From Laburnicola sp. R22_1 (lineage: Eukaryota > Ascomycota > Dothideomycetes > Pleosporales > Didymosphaeriaceae), in contig JACONQ010000009.1 of the NCBI GenBank assembly GCA_014281115.1, forward strand, positions 434,001-498,000: a stretch of 64,000 nucleotides of DNA. The letters are read 5' to 3'. Below are positions 11,399 to 25,143 of this stretch, in pieces. The position numbers and the translations under genes are program-made. The notes beneath the pieces are model-generated. The model was not told where the DNA came from. It saw only the letters and a program-made list of their open reading frames with translations, and ran no database searches. Position 1 is the first letter of the stretch. Every line of letters begins with the position of its first letter.

Positions 11399-11626
11399 TT
11401 TTATTATAGGTTACTATAAAATCAAAAATAACGGGTTAACTTTATCTTGCAATAGTACGCACTCAGTAACTAAAAATTAGATAAAGTACTACTTAAGATA
11501 TAGTATGCTTTACTGCGAATCATAATAAGTATACTATATATTGCCTATATATAGTATGATAGATAATATATTATATATTATAGGGAGTCTTGTTGTAAGT
11601 TCGTACTGCCAAGAAAGACTCCTTAG

Positions 11627-11655
11627 CTTTGCGCGGCTGCTGCAGCCGCGCAAAG
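11627..11655. repeat. 13-bp-arm perfect hairpin in copy A
   Basis: CTTTGCGCGGCTG and its exact complement flank a CTG loop, downstream of the transposase frame and about 135 bp inside the right inverted repeat. The same place in copy B has the arms intact but a CAG loop. Confidence 0.8.
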
Positions 11656-14600
11656 AGGCTGCACGACGTAAAAAGTAGATTAAATAGTAACTTGGTATAT
11701 TGTAAGTTATAGTAGGTTATTATGAGTCACTATAAAGTAACGTTGGTGGTGTTCTATAATAAGTTATGAGGGACCTCGAAGTTGCCAAGAAAAACTGTCC
11801 GGCGGACTAATCTGTCCGGGCTACTGATAGAATATGTTAATACATTCGCTAATAAGAATAATAAGGATAAAGTATAGCTTTTTTTTACTAAAGACTATCT
11901 GCCTAAATACTATCTCTAAGAGCTAGAATAGTTTAATAAAAGAGAGTTTACAAAATAAGACTATAAAAATAGTAGCACTTACCTAATTAATAATATAGAA
12001 GATTAGTAGAAGTAGTATATTTCTTATTCCTCTTATAGCCTTTACTTCGACGCCTAGGACTAACGTAGCTTAAATACTAAATATACCTTAGAAAAGAATA
12101 TTACTATAACTATATAACTATAACTATTACTACTCTATATATATTTTTACCTAGCTACTTAGCTAGCACTAGAGGAAAGAAAGTAGAAAACTACGGGGAA
12201 CTAAGCTTACTAGCTCCCTAGAAACGTATTAGAAGATTTTTTACCTAGTTTATAAAAGAGTAACTAGTACAAAACTAAATAGTAAGATAAACTAAAATAT
12301 AGCTTTAGTATAAAAGTCTAGTCTTTTTAGCTCTAGTCCTACACATATATCTATATTTAATAAAACTAATATCAGGAAAAAAATATCGTAGACCTTTTAG
12401 TGTATGGTACAACGCTATAAGGGAAAGCTGTTAATAAAACTAATAGGTACTATAAAAGCTAGCAAAGAAGCATAGTCTTAAGACTATAGGTTAGAATAAG
12501 ACCTATATATATATTAAAAATCTAGCCCTAGTATTGTAAACAAATCTAGTAATAATAGAAAAGAGGTACACCTATAGACGGTACTAGATCTAGGCCTAAC
12601 TCTACTTATAATTAGGTAGGTTTACTATAAATTAGCCTTAGACTCTTCTTATACTTTACTATTAGTATATTAAGGTTACACTACTTTAGGACTCTAAGAG
12701 TAGTCTATATTAAGTGCTACTAAAGTTTACCTTTAAATTTACAAAGTAGTATCTTAGAATTAAAGACTTGTATATGCTTTCTATTTACTAAGATGCATAC
12801 AATTTCTTACTCTTTTTCTACAAATACCTTCTCTCTCTCTAAAATTATATATAATAATACACTTTTCTTTAGTCTATATATATTTCTTCTTAGTATACTC
12901 TTTTGCAATTAGGTGTTTGCAGTCTATAATTTAATCTTCCTAGATAACCTAAGTAGACTTATAATTCTACTAGCTCGCAATAAGCTATTACTACGTCTAA
13001 GATAAGATTTAAATAATATCTCTATATTCTAGAAAGTAGCACGCACTCTACATAGTTAGAACATTTCTCTTAATAAATCTTTTCCCTACTTTATATTATT
13101 GCCATAGATCTAGACGCTAGATATAATTATAGGGTTTGCTTAAGTTACCTATCCTTATTCGCTAAGATACGCTAGAGAAAAGGCCTTTAATAATAATAGT
13201 AAGCCTCTATATACTATTTTATATAAGGTGCAGTATTAATATAGTATATAGATAATATTAGTAAGGCTATATAGAATCTAATAATAGGGCACGCTAGTAT
13301 AGCGATGTTCTTAAAGCACTACCTCTTATAGCGTATTATAGTTAATACATAGACTATTATATAAAATATCTAGCTCTAGATATTTCTTATATAGGCGGCC
13401 TATACTATAAGCTATTTAATTAATTATTATTAGACACAATAACTTATACTAGAATAGTCTATATCTATAAATACTTATTCTACTATCTATTTTCTACTTA
13501 ACTAAAAGAAGAAACTTAAGTGTATACTTTATAATATAATCTATAATGCCTAGTATAAGATAATTACTACTAAGATTAAGGCGGTTACTACTAATATTAA
13601 CTAGAAAAAGTAGTGTTAATAGTATATCCTTCTTTAAGACATTTTAATACACTAGAAGTTTAAATAACCCGTGTGTAATATTAAGTGGCAGCTTGCGAGT
13701 AAAGAAACTAAGAATAATCTAAAGCTAGTTTACAACGCTATGCTTCTGGCCTAAGGAAAGCTAGCTAATTCTATCCTATTAAAGCCTAGAACCACTATAA
13801 AAGAAGAGATAAATAGGTGTAACTAGGCCATTTGTGCAGTTACCTAGTACTATAGTATTAAAGAGGGTGGAATAACCTCTATCCAAACTAAGTAATAAAG
13901 TAGAAACGCTATTCTGCCTATTAAGAGCTAGCTAGTATATAAAGAAGAAGTATTAGAAGTAGCCAAGATATTAATATACTGGGAGACTAGGCCTACTATA
14001 TATTTTCTTTGCCTAGGTAATAAAGAGCTACTACTGGCATTATGCATACACCTATTTAGTATCTTAGGTAGTCTTAGTAAGTATTTTAAATATAAGCACA
14101 TAAAAAATATCTAGGATAGGGAGCCTCTTTATTGCGAGCTTTATAAGGTAGACCTATAAGATAAAATATAGTTATAATAATATGCCTATAATATCTATAG
14201 TACTATCTCTTAAGCGTTATATAAAGCTGCGCTGCTACCTTTTAATAGATAAGTAAACTAGGCCTAGTCTATACTATATAAGATATAATATTATATTTTC
14301 TTAGCTTCTATAATAAATAGTACTATTTGCTATAAAAAGAGTAAAGAGAAATAATTTTATTAAAGAAATTAATGGGGAAATCTATACTCCTACAGATAAG
14401 GTCTCTAAGGTAGCCTTCTTACTTACTTCTATATGTAAACCCTTACTACTTCAACTAATTATAGTAGATTATATTACACAGACGCTATTAGAAGTAGATA
14501 TTATCTAGTAATATTATATTTAGTTTTATGTGTTAAGCTTGCGAACTATAAACGTAAGAAAGAAATAATCTAGTTAAGGTAGCCAATTCTAGCCTCTTAA

Positions 14601-15410
14601 CAGCGGCGAGTTCCTAAATCTAGGCTTTTTTTCTATCTCGGCTTCTATTCTTAACTTGTCTACTTTCGAACCTAGAGTAGAGCACGTTTCTATTCTCTGT
14701 TTTCTAATTTAGTTAGTCTTTATTTTCTAGTTTCTATTTCCTAACCCCTGCGGCTTATATTCTAGCACCTATACTTATGCTAAGCACTTACTACTGCGCT
14801 ATAACTTATATGTTTCTAATAGAATTTAGTTCTTAGAATTATATATTCGGTTCTTAGAATTATATATAGGTGAAATCTTAAGCTACAGTGCTAAACACTA
14901 ACTTTCGCATCCTCTATAGGTAATTAGCGTCTATAGAAGAGTTAGCTACACTATTATTTTGCAAGTATAAGTACCTAAAAATATTACTAGCTTGCTTCTA
15001 TTTGCTAACCGCCTATATATAACTACCTCTCTACTAGAATAGTTTTTTCTATAGAACTATTCTTTTTATAGAACTACTTTACCCACGGAATTGCCTTCTC
15101 TATAGGACTATCTCTACTATAGAACTATTTCTAACACGGAATAGTTCTTTCTATAGAATAGTTATATTTCTAAGAGACTACTTCTTCTATAGCTAATCTA
15201 ATCTGCGCTTTTGTTAGGCTGCGAAATCTCCTATAGATAGTTAATATTTATAGATAATTCTTATCTATATGCAATTATAATGTGTAAAGCATAGCAAGCC
15301 ACTACTATATAGCTAATATTTTAATATAGTAGTAGGAGGAGGAGGCGAAGGATAAGGCGAGCGAGCAGCATTGCTAAGGAGTATTTTAACCTATTATGCG
15401 GGCTTGCGGG

Positions 15411-15616
15411 AAGCTAGTTAATAGTTAATAGTTTTGCCTATAGTAACGCGTTATATATATTTATAGTATATAAGTATAGAGTAGTTACTAATATGTGCAT
15501 GGGCATAGTGCACCTAACTAATATAATTAATATTATGTGACTTATTACGTAACTAATAACTAAGCGTACACGCTTACTATGGCCGGCTAACGTCCCTAAT
15601 AGTAAAAATAGCCAAA
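15411..15616 (+). repeat. Dispersed repeat, copy 1
   Basis: Starts gaagctagttaatagttaat and ends ggccggctaacgtccct plus about 20 bp. A similar copy in the same orientation lies at about 63117-63300. It keeps several CA/TG and CG sites. Family unknown; no terminal repeats seen. Confidence 0.6.
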
Positions 15617-15818
15617 GAAAATAATAATAAAAAACACATATAGCTAATATATTATTTAGCGCGTATACTATTACTATAAATTCCTATAGCACGCTTTATA
15701 TTCTAGTAGATCTTTCTTGCCCTTTATTTACTACCCTAGGTATTAATATATACGCAGCTTTATATAGTTATAAGTAGATTATTAAGCTGCTAAGATTAAT
15801 GCTGCAAAAGGTAAATAG

Positions 15819-15970
15819 TCTAGTACATAGGCTCTACGCCACTCTTCCCTAGTATGTAAGTAGAGCAACAATTAGTTAATATTTTACTCTACTATCTAGT
15901 ATATAGGCTCTGTGCTACTCTTCCCTAGTGTGTAGGCAGAGTAAAAATTAGTTAATATTTTACTCTACTA
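15819..15970. repeat. 76-bp tandem duplication
   Basis: Two head-to-tail copies (15819-15894 and 15895-15970) that begin tctagta and end tactctacta, differing at about ten positions, most of them C/T or G/A. Confidence 0.8.
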
Positions 15971-17126
15971 AGATATTACTAGTATTAGTTAAATAGAATT
16001 AGAACAAAGTAGGAAAGTAGGGACATAATTTCTAGATTTTATTTTCTAGTTCGCGTGCGCTTTTTTAGCTCTATAATTAAGTAGTGCGTAGTAGGGTCCT
16101 AGCTAACTAGCTAGCCTCTAATATAGCATCTTATATTACATGCGTGTATTTGTGTACATTTAAGTCTAGTTGTTGCCTATATTTATATTGCAACTAGGTG
16201 GCTATTATTACCTTTAATAATGCGTTAGATTTGTCGCTTACTCTCGCTTACTTAATATTGCACTTGCTCTCCTACTAGGGCTGCAATAGTAACTCTATAG
16301 GTGTCTAGTTAACGCGGAGTATATAATAGCCTATAGAGGTAGTAGTAGTTACTAGCAAATATAGTTATTTAACAGTTATCTTATAGTTTTATAAAATTAA
16401 ATTTTTATTGCAGCTTACCCTATATATTAGCGTTTAGTAGCACTAGAGCTAATAAGTAGTACTAACGTTCTTTTAAACTAGCCTCCTAAATCGTGCTACC
16501 TATTACGTTTCTATTCTCTTCTCTAATTCTTTTTATATTGCACTTTATTCTTGCTTATATTAACGCCTATACGTAATATTGTCTAATTTGTTTATTCGCC
16601 GCTTTCTGTGTAATTTCTAAGATAATAGTTAAAACATAATTGTAGATAATCTAGTCTAAGCCTATAGGCAAAGGCCTAGACGCCTTTTATAACTCTTTTC
16701 ATTCTATATATAAGGATATAGGCATTCTTAGCTTTTGCGAAGTGTTAGATTAGATTAAAAATAAAGGTAGGGCTAACTAGTTATACTATTATACAACTTC
16801 TAATATGTATATAGAAATCTAGGATCTAGTAGTTACTTTTATCTTTGCTCTACAAATCCTTTCTACCTCTTATTACTTACCTTTAAGCCGTGGTAGTAAG
16901 AACCTTCTTAATAACCTCTTAAAACGTATAACTATAGTTAACACTAATAACGTTAACTTTAATTAAATATATTATATATGAAATTTATATAAATTACTAT
17001 AATAGCCTTAAATTAAAAGCTAGAGCTTAACTGTATTACTATATATATTTAGTTATATATATAATTCTATATTATGTTTTTCTACTAAGCTATATATAGT
17101 TAATATTTATCTATAAGTGTTAGCTA

Positions 17127-17194
17127 ATTAGCACTAGTTTACTAGTATAAACTATTAGACTATTAACTATTTATACTAGTAAACTAGTGCTAAT
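17127..17194. repeat. 25-bp-arm inverted repeat just left of Gypsy I
   Basis: attagcactagtttactagt plus ataaa is followed after 18 bp by its perfect complement. Arms end 23 bp before the left LTR. Could be a short foldback element. Confidence 0.7.
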
Positions 17195-17217
17195 TTGTTA
17201 GCTACTCTTAATATATC

Positions 17218-17410
17218 TATTATGGATCCATAGCAGCACCTGGCTCGAAACCCGAAATAATGTTAATTCGGCGCTAGGCCCAATTCGGCCACTAGCGCGA
17301 CAGTACCTATAAGGTGCTGCCCTTCTACCTACCTACTTAGTATAGTAGTATTTTATATACTAGAAATTAACTTACTTTTATCCTAACTATCGCGAGCCTA
17401 AACTCTTACA
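17218..17410 (+). repeat. Left LTR of Gypsy I
   Basis: 193 bp; begins TATTATGGATCC (TG changed to TA) and ends CTTACA. Matches the right LTR apart from mainly C/T and G/A changes. Confidence 0.92.
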
Positions 17411-18489
17411 CTATATTACTATTGCTCCTCCTAGAGTTCTAGCTATAATAGGCTTACTACTAGAGTGCTAGCAAACTAGAGAATTATGTGTTAATAAATT
17501 AGACATCTTTTGCAATTGTGTAGTAGGCCTAGAAGTAGGGCGCAGTGGTGTGCGTATAGATTAGGTTACTAATAATAATGGTAACAATAATAACACGTAG
17601 AAACTTAATAACTAAGGGTATACTCCCTCTTAGGCTTAGTTAGTAGAAAAAGACTATAAATAGTAGGTAGATAGTAGGGCTAGACGCGTGGGTTAACGCG
17701 TATGCTACTATAAAACACCTATAGTAAGTATACTACTTAAAGAGAACCTGGTCTCCCCTATTACTATATTAGTATATAGTATTTTATAGTAATAGTAGTA
17801 ATATCTAGGGTAAGCTAGTAGAATAGACGTTTGTAAAAATCTGGCTAGCGACTTTATTATAACTCTGTCTAAGGCGTAAGATTATACCTTACCTAAAACT
17901 ACTAATCTTTTATATTACTATAGCATAGATTCTAATTATTCTCGCCTAAGTAGTAAATATAATGAGTATAGACGACTCTGTGCACCTTTATTATCTATGT
18001 CTAGAGAATTTTATTCTAATACTCTAACTCCTTAACCTTAAACTAGAACTATAGGCGACTTTAGGAACTTTATATCCTCTTTTGCAAAGACGTTTGCCTA
18101 ATATTAAAAATAAGCAGATACGTAAGAATTTATAATAATTGCTAGTAATTCGCAATCCTAATTACAATATATTATCCTAGCTCTAAACTCTTACGCCTAA
18201 TTAGCGCTTTAAGACCCTAATATTTAGCGTACCTAACTTTTCTAAAATCTATCTTAGTACTTTAACACCTCTACTAATGTTATTAATAATATATTTAACG
18301 TATTAAAATTGGTAAGATAGTGTAATAAACCCTATAAAGGTTGCTAAGTTACTATTCAGACGCTATAGAAATCCCCTAACTGCGGCTGCTAATCTAAGAG
18401 AGACTAGAGATCTTTTGCCTCCTCGCGTTCGAAATCCGACAGCCGTAGCCTAGGCAATTTATAGATACCTAAGAAGGCGTTACTTCTAC

Positions 18490-20480
18490 AAATCTATTTC
18501 GAATTTCCGCTTCCCCTTACGCGTAATAAACAATAACGCACCTCTTTAAGGGCTTTAAACCTATTTGTAAAAGCCTATAGGCCTATTAATAATAAAGAAG
18601 AGCTAGGCTATAATATAAAGGTCTAATATAAGAACGCTTAAGAAGAATGGGTAAAAAAGATATTTTAACTAACTAATATAGCCAAGTTTGCGAAAGACAT
18701 ACAAGCTTACCCTAATAGCTAGTTTAATATTATTATAAAGTATGCTAAGTCTAGCGAGTAACTGGCCAAGAAACTCTTGTAGCTTAATACACTAGAGACT
18801 ACATTTTAGTAGTTATAAAACGCCTATAACGCGACTAGCGACACTAACCCAAAAGCTTATAAGTAATTATAATAAGCTTATAATGCTCTATTAGATGCCT
18901 ACTATTAGCGAGACGTAGACTTAGCCACTACTAAGAAGAACTTTAAAGACATACAAACTTGCGTTTAATAAGTTATCTAAGTTAGATAAGAACTATAGGT
19001 AAAGTATAATAATACTATTAAAGCGAATAAGAACGCTTCTGTAGAGCTTTACAACCTTAAGGCCGATTATTAGTATACTATTTAAGATGCTTAATAGTCT
19101 AAAGAAGAATTTTAATAATTATAAAAACGTGCTTAGTAGTTTAAGTGTTAAGTATAGATGGCCAAATAAGCTGTGTACGCCGCTCAAAACAAACTTAGAT
19201 TCCTAAGGGCTTAGACACGCTTACTATATAATATATTAGAACGCAGTCAACCTCTTCTATATAACTAGTTTAATAAATTACTAACTTCTTATAAGTATAG
19301 GCGTGCGCGTTCTCCGCGATAAGATATCTATACCTTAAATAGTAACCCTACTCTTAACTATCATTCTACTAGTATAATATATAGTCGCTTTATATAAATA
19401 TAACCCGCTAAAAAACCCTTCTATAATAACGTTTATAATCGCCGCGACTATTATAATAAGCATAAAGACATATATAACTAACACAACTAATACGAAAATT
19501 AGAACTAATATAACAATTAAGACTAATATAATAACAACTATAAATATTAGAAAACTAAAGACCCGCGTAATAAGCGACCCTTTAGCGCCTCCTATATATT
19601 AGTTAGAACTACTAGCGGCTCGCATTATAAGACCCTAGAAATAGAGTCCTTTAGTAGTAAAGATAAGGAGAATTATAAGCGTTAGCAAATTACTACAGTT
19701 AACAAGGCAATTATACTTCTATTAGAGAAATATAAAGTCTATTACATTTGCCGTTTTATTAAAGATAACGCCTAGAACCTTATTTATCTAATTCTAAGTT
19801 TGGTTAACACATTAGAAAATCTACTAAAGCCCTTAGATAAGACCTATATATCCTATAATTAGATTATAAAAGCCGAATAGAAGCTTTATAATAATATATT
19901 ATAATAGAAGCGTGGTAAAATGTTTGTATAGTAGTGAGGACGATTTCTCTCTATTATTAACTTGCTTTTCATAGACGAGATAGGTAAAGTTTAATATGCC
20001 TAACGTCTTATAGATAGCTATCTCGCCCACTAAACTTTATCTAGTTTAATATTAAATAAAAGCTTAATAGTCTTCCTAGCCTACGCATATTAACTCCACT
20101 AGTATAATTTAGACATTAACAGTTAACTACATTTAGAACTTAAGAAGTCAACAATATTATCTAGTAAAGACACTAGCCATAAGCGTTCCCCAAGCGACTA
20201 TTCCTTAGCGTAAAAGAATAGGGTCCCCCAGACGCTTACCCGCAAATAAACAACTAAGGAACATAATTATATAAGTAAACTAGGTCTTTGCTTTAAATAT
20301 AGTAAGCCGAGATATATAACGCGCAATAAGACTGCACCCTATAAAGATAAAGACTTTGTCCCTTTAAAAAATATCCCCGCTTTGGCCTCCGCCATAAATG
20401 CGTACGCAGAAAACATAAATGATAAGGATAGCAACAAATTCCAATATAAATTAACTACTAATAAGGATGAGTTAGGAAAC
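18490..20480 (+). pseudogene. gag relic of Gypsy I
   Basis: One frame is readable through TAG stops. It contains a helical Gln/Lys/Glu-rich stretch with coiled-coil look (about 18900-19150) and ends with a zinc knuckle, LCFKYSKPRYITRN (about 20285-20330), where the second Cys and the His have become Tyr by RIP-type change. Borders are approximate. Confidence 0.7.
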
Positions 20481-20639
20481 AAGAGGCTCCTAAACTAAAC
20501 CGTAATTAGGAGCAACAACGGCGTAAAACTTAACAAGAAATCCAACAGACTATCTAGCGCCTAAAAGCCACACCTAAGTACAATAGTCTTAACAAGCCCA
20601 TAGTCATATATGCCATATCTACCATTGCGTTAGATACGT

Positions 20640-23600
20640 CTCCCATACTAGACGCCACCTATTAACTAGAATTTAACTATCATATTAAGCTCTCTCTAGC
20701 CTAAAAATGGCTCCGCGCACTTAGTTTAGTAGATATAAGAGCCACTACCTATTTTATTTATTAACAACTTATTAAACAATACCAGCTTAAAGAAATTGCC
20801 TTAGAATAACTAGTTAGCCTAGCTCTAGCTAACAGCAATCCTTATACTAAGCTCCGCACCATAGTAGAAATTACAATTAAGCATTGATCTTATACTAGCC
20901 CAGTGCTATACTACGTTACTAAAATTAGTAAGTTCGACGTGTTATTAGAAATAAATTAGATAGACCACTATTTACCAATCCCCTCTTTTAGAGAAACCTA
21001 TTTATTAAGCTTTAAATCGCCACATTACCTAGTAAACAGTTTGGACAACGTACTGCCTAAAAAGATTTATAATAACAAACTACTAAATAGTATAACGCGT
21101 AAAAAGATAGCAAAGAATAGGATTAATATTATTTTAGGCTATGCAGCCGCAATAATAATCGCTAGGAATCCTAACTCTGTTATTTTTATTAAGCCACACT
21201 ACTAGAAATAACTAAAATTATTAGATCCTAGTAGGAAAGAATTAGATAAGAAAAGTCTATAGAAACATATTATTGCTAACCTCTACACTACTTAGCACTA
21301 TGCAGTATTAGATACTAACTTTAAAAAGTATATAAGGAAACTAAAAAAGCCCGCAATTACTAAAGAAAAAATTGTCGAGCTATTACCACTATTTCTAGTT
21401 AACCTAGCTTATAGATTCGGTCCTAAAAAAGCTAATAAACTACTCCCGCGTTAACCTAGAGTGGACTATACCATTAATCTAAATTCAGAGGCCACAGTAC
21501 CACGTTCTAAGATATATAGGTTAACTCGCAAGGAATAAAGAGCAGTAAAGGTATACATTAATAAGATATTAGGCAAAGGTTTTATTTGCCCAAGCAGCTT
21601 ACCTTACACCGCGTCCGTACTATGTATTAAAAAACCTAAAAGGGGACTACGGATTTGCGTTAATTACCACGCCTTAAACAAGGCAATAAAGAAGAACCAA
21701 AACACTCTACCCTTAATTAAGGAGACTATAGCACGACTAACAAAAGTACAAATTATAAGTATTGTTAACATAATAGCCGCTTTTAACACTGTACAAGTCA
21801 AGGAGAGTAATAAGAAAAAAACAGCTTTCTTAATCCGCTATGGCCTTTATAAGTACCTAGTTATGCCATTTAGGTTATGTAATGCCCTAGAAACCTTTTA
21901 ATCTTATATTAATAACGTCCTAAGAGAATATCTAGATGACTTCTGTACCGCGTACCTGGACGACGTACTTATCTATTCTAACAATAAGAACAAGTATAAG
22001 ACACATATCTAGATAGTAGTTAAGAAGCTTGTTAATGCTAAACTGTTCTTAGACATCTATAAGTCACAATTTAAGGTCAAACGCATTAAGTACTTAGGAC
22101 TTATCCTAACTACAGACAGTATTAAGATGGACCCTGCCAAGGTTAGCATAATATAAGGATAGCAACTGCCGCGCAGCATTAAAGATATATAGGTCTTTCT
22201 AGGATTCGCAAACTTCTATTGCTAGTTTATCCTAGGATTTAGCTAGCTTGCACAACTACTTATAGAGCTAACTAAAAAATTAAATACCTAGACTAAAGTA
22301 TTTCTGTTAGCAGCTAGCTCCGCGACCGCCTAAGATTTTAAACAACTTAAATAAGCCTTTACACGCGCACCTATACTCGCTCACTTTAACGCTAACTTAA
22401 AGACCTAATTAGAGACAAACACGTCTAACTTTATTACTACTACAGTCTTATTACAGATGCACAACAGCGTATTAAAACCTATTGTCTTTCTATTATATAA
22501 AATAAACCTAACTAAGTGCAACTATAAGATTTACAATAAGGAGTTGCTCGTAATTATACACGTATTTAAGAAATGGCATTCTAAGCTATTAGGTATAAAA
22601 TTACCTATTAATATTATATTAGACTACTTAGCGTTGCGCTACTTTATAACTAACAAGAGACTATATTACTAACAAGTATAATGGGCTAAATTCCTCTTAG
22701 AGTTTAACTTCCTTATTAGATACAGACTAGGTAACCAAGGCACTAAGCTAGATGCTTTAACTAGGCATTCTGGCGATTTCCCCAAGGGCGCAGATAATAA
22801 ATAACGTTAACACTAAGTCTAAATAATTCTTAAGCTATATTACATTGCGTTAGAAGCCTACGCTAGCGGCTACTAAGCCTATTATAGTTCTAAAGATAGT
22901 AATGGCCACGATAACAACGCGCATACTAGCTGTGCCTACACTTTATATTATACTTATAAGAATACATTATAATATATAGTCTATATAACTTAGGTCCTTA
23001 CTAGTAAACTTATAGACACTATTATAAACCTGGCCCTTATAATATACTTAATTAGTAAGGAGGATTATATTAGTAAGAAGTCTATAGAAAAATTGCTAGC
23101 GTTATCCTCCTTAGCACCTTTATAAGTGCAGTTGCCTAAGGTAGAGAAGAAGACAAGAATTAATCCTCCTACTAATAACGAAGATTTAGAGAAAGACCTT
23201 ATCACTAGAATTAAGGATGCATACCCCGCTAATAAGGACCTACAAGCCATTATAAAAGCGAAACTTAAGGGATAATATCGCATCCTATTCTCGCTTATAC
23301 ATAATAAGAAACTGCGAATTAAGCTTAGAGACTGCTAACTACAAGACAATTTATTATACGTAAAGGACAAGATATACGTACTAGATAATAGACTTCTACA
23401 CACTATAATTATTAAAGACTCTTATAACAAGTTATATATAGGCTACCCTAGTAAGTATACTACGTACTATAATCTAAGTTATTAGTTTTACTAGTCTTGT
23501 ATAATAACAGATATTGTATAGTATATATATAATTGTTTAATATGCCATCGCTCTAAGGTTAACAAAGAAGGCAAGCATGGACTTCTCTGCTCATTACTAA

Positions 23601-24800
23601 TCCCAGATCGATACTAGGAGAGCATATTAATTAATTACATTACCGAACTGCCAGTCTGTAAAGATTACAGCCATACCTATACTAGTATACTTATTATAGT
23701 TAATTGTCTGTCTAAGAAGAAGAAGTTTATCCCTATTACTAATCTTAAAGTTATAATGCTAGTCTGTGCATTTATTAAGTATATATAGCGCGAGAAGAAA
23801 TACTCTACACAAATCGTTAGTAATTATAGCGCTTAGTTTGTCTTATATTTCTAGCGTTACATGTGCTAATAATTAGGTACCCAGCCTAAGGTATTAACTT
23901 CCTATTATCTAAAGACTAACAGCCAGACCGAGATTATTAATATCTAGATAAAATAGTACCTATAAGCTTATATAAATTACTAATAGAATAATTAGGCACT
24001 ATTTTTGCTAACGGCTAAGTTTGTCGCAAATAATTAAATTAGTAACTCTACTAGCGTCGCCCTATTTATGGCAACTAAGGGCTATCTGCCGCAATCCTTA
24101 ATCCACAAACTAGTTAAATTAATAACGTTACTATCTGCCTTTACCTAAGCTAACTAGTAACGCGCTAACCAGTTTGTTACTAAGTTAGAGAATCTTTAAT
24201 AGTTCTATTAAGATAATATGGCCTAGGCATAAGCAAAGTAGGCAGAATATATAAATAAGAACTATATGCCTACTCCTAAGTTACGCGTTAGTAACAAAGT
24301 TATATTAGATATAAGGTTTATTAAGATAACACGTTATAGTAAATTATTAAATATAAAACACCGCGGACTATTTACTATTATACGCGTTATTAACAACTCT
24401 ATATATAAAATAGACTTACTACTAGAAATAGAACGCGTATATAATGTATTCTATCCATGATTATTATATAAACAACCTAGCAACGCGCTACCTAGATAGT
24501 AATTAGAACCTAAGGGCCCTATTAATATTAATATAGACGACACCTTAGATTATATAATTAAAGCCATACTAAACTGTTGTATTAATAGTAATCTCTAAGA
24601 CCCATACTGCCATAATAAGAAAGGTTTACTTTAGTATCTAGTTAAGTGAGAGGACTATCCTAAGGATCCTAATAACCTATTATAGAAACTATAGATACTT
24701 CTTATTAACGCCCTAGAGGTAGTAAATTAGTTTTATGGCGATAACCCACGCAAACCCACTAAACACGTTAAGTTTAGAAATCTAGCGGCCTACTAAGAAG
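20640..24800 (+). pseudogene. pol relic of Gypsy I (protease, RT, RNase H, integrase, chromodomain)
   Basis: Protease: DIRATTYFI (about 20725; normally DSGATT). Reverse transcriptase: LRICVNYHALN (about 21650) and the catalytic [10 protein letters not shown] (about 21955). RNase H: the frame 22457-22672 is still open, with IYNKELL. Integrase: zinc-binding and catalytic core between about 23280 and 24200, with the GPF-like end still open at 24266-24460. Chromodomain: YLVK-EDYPKDPNNLL near 24630-24680 with following NAL..VN-FYG. Stops are nearly all TAG/TAA. Protein function is lost. Confidence 0.87.
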
Positions 24801-25128
24801 TGCTAATAAACGAGATTAGTACTATATACATTATTATATAGGTGTAATAGGAACGCTCTACTATATTATAAGTGACTAAGTTGTTTATCTTAGTAAAGTA
24901 CCCTATTAGAAGAGGTTGCCTCTATAGTGTTGGTTAAAATAATCTGCTAAACTTAGTAACGCTGCTAGACACATTATAACAGTACTATTACCAACTACGA
25001 TAGTCTCTAACTAGCTAGAAATAGTCCACAATAATGCGTAATAGCGTGTAATAGTTTAGGATGTACTATAATAGTGTAAAATAGTTAGGTTATATAATAG
25101 ACATAAGCCTCGCCGAAGCTTAAGGCTA

Positions 25129-25143
25129 TAGAGGGGGGGGTAG
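25129..25143 (+). promoter_or_regulatory. Polypurine tract of Gypsy I
   Basis: A G-run (gagggggggg then tag) directly before the right LTR, the expected priming site for plus-strand DNA synthesis. It has stayed free of RIP because it contains no CA/TG. Confidence 0.75.

Larger units (their letters stand above)
9624..11837 (+). mobile_element. Fot1/pogo element, family 1, copy A
   Basis: 2214 bp with 48-bp terminal inverted repeats (9624-9671, 11790-11837; outer end ACATATTCTATTAGTAGCCC) and TA duplications at 9622-9623 and 11838-11839. It interrupts the DUF3435 relic. Moderately RIP-mutated. Same length as copy B. Confidence 0.9.
9521..14260 (+). pseudogene. DUF3435 (FluG-like) tyrosine-recombinase relic, split by pogo copy A
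   Basis: The frame starts at an ATA (RIP-altered ATG) at 9521, runs into the TA at 9622-9623, and resumes in frame at 11840 when A and one TA are removed, giving an acidic, Ser-rich N-terminus. Downstream, with RIP stops and some frame changes, the order of the DUF3435 family is readable: an IIYNNTLFFS-like segment with FLL (about 12860-12895), LLLRLRQDL (about 12990), SFPYFILLPWI (about 13085), TYPYSLRYA (about 13150-13175), a GHARSDVFLKHYL-like segment (about 13290-13325), and two C-terminal C2H2-type fingers (about 13990-14200: FLCLGN, HF.YKH, LYCELY). DUF3435 proteins are tyrosine-recombinase-like; the captains of fungal Starship elements belong to this group. No Starship borders or cargo were identified, so that link is inference. 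Confidence 0.75.
14261..17217. other. AT-rich unclassified stretch with small repeats
   Basis: No gene recognised. It holds an 18-bp direct repeat (14829-14846, 14850-14867: gttcttagaattatatat), a cluster of ctatagaactatt-like motifs (about 15030-15190), a segment shared with the right end of the window (about 15411-15616), a 76-bp tandem duplication (15819-15970) and a 25-bp inverted repeat (17127-17194). Removing Gypsy I joins this stretch to 25341-26706. Confidence 0.5.

Noticed and set aside
23065..23283. 72-codon minus-strand open frame
   Set aside because: Antisense to the spacer and integrase start of Gypsy I.
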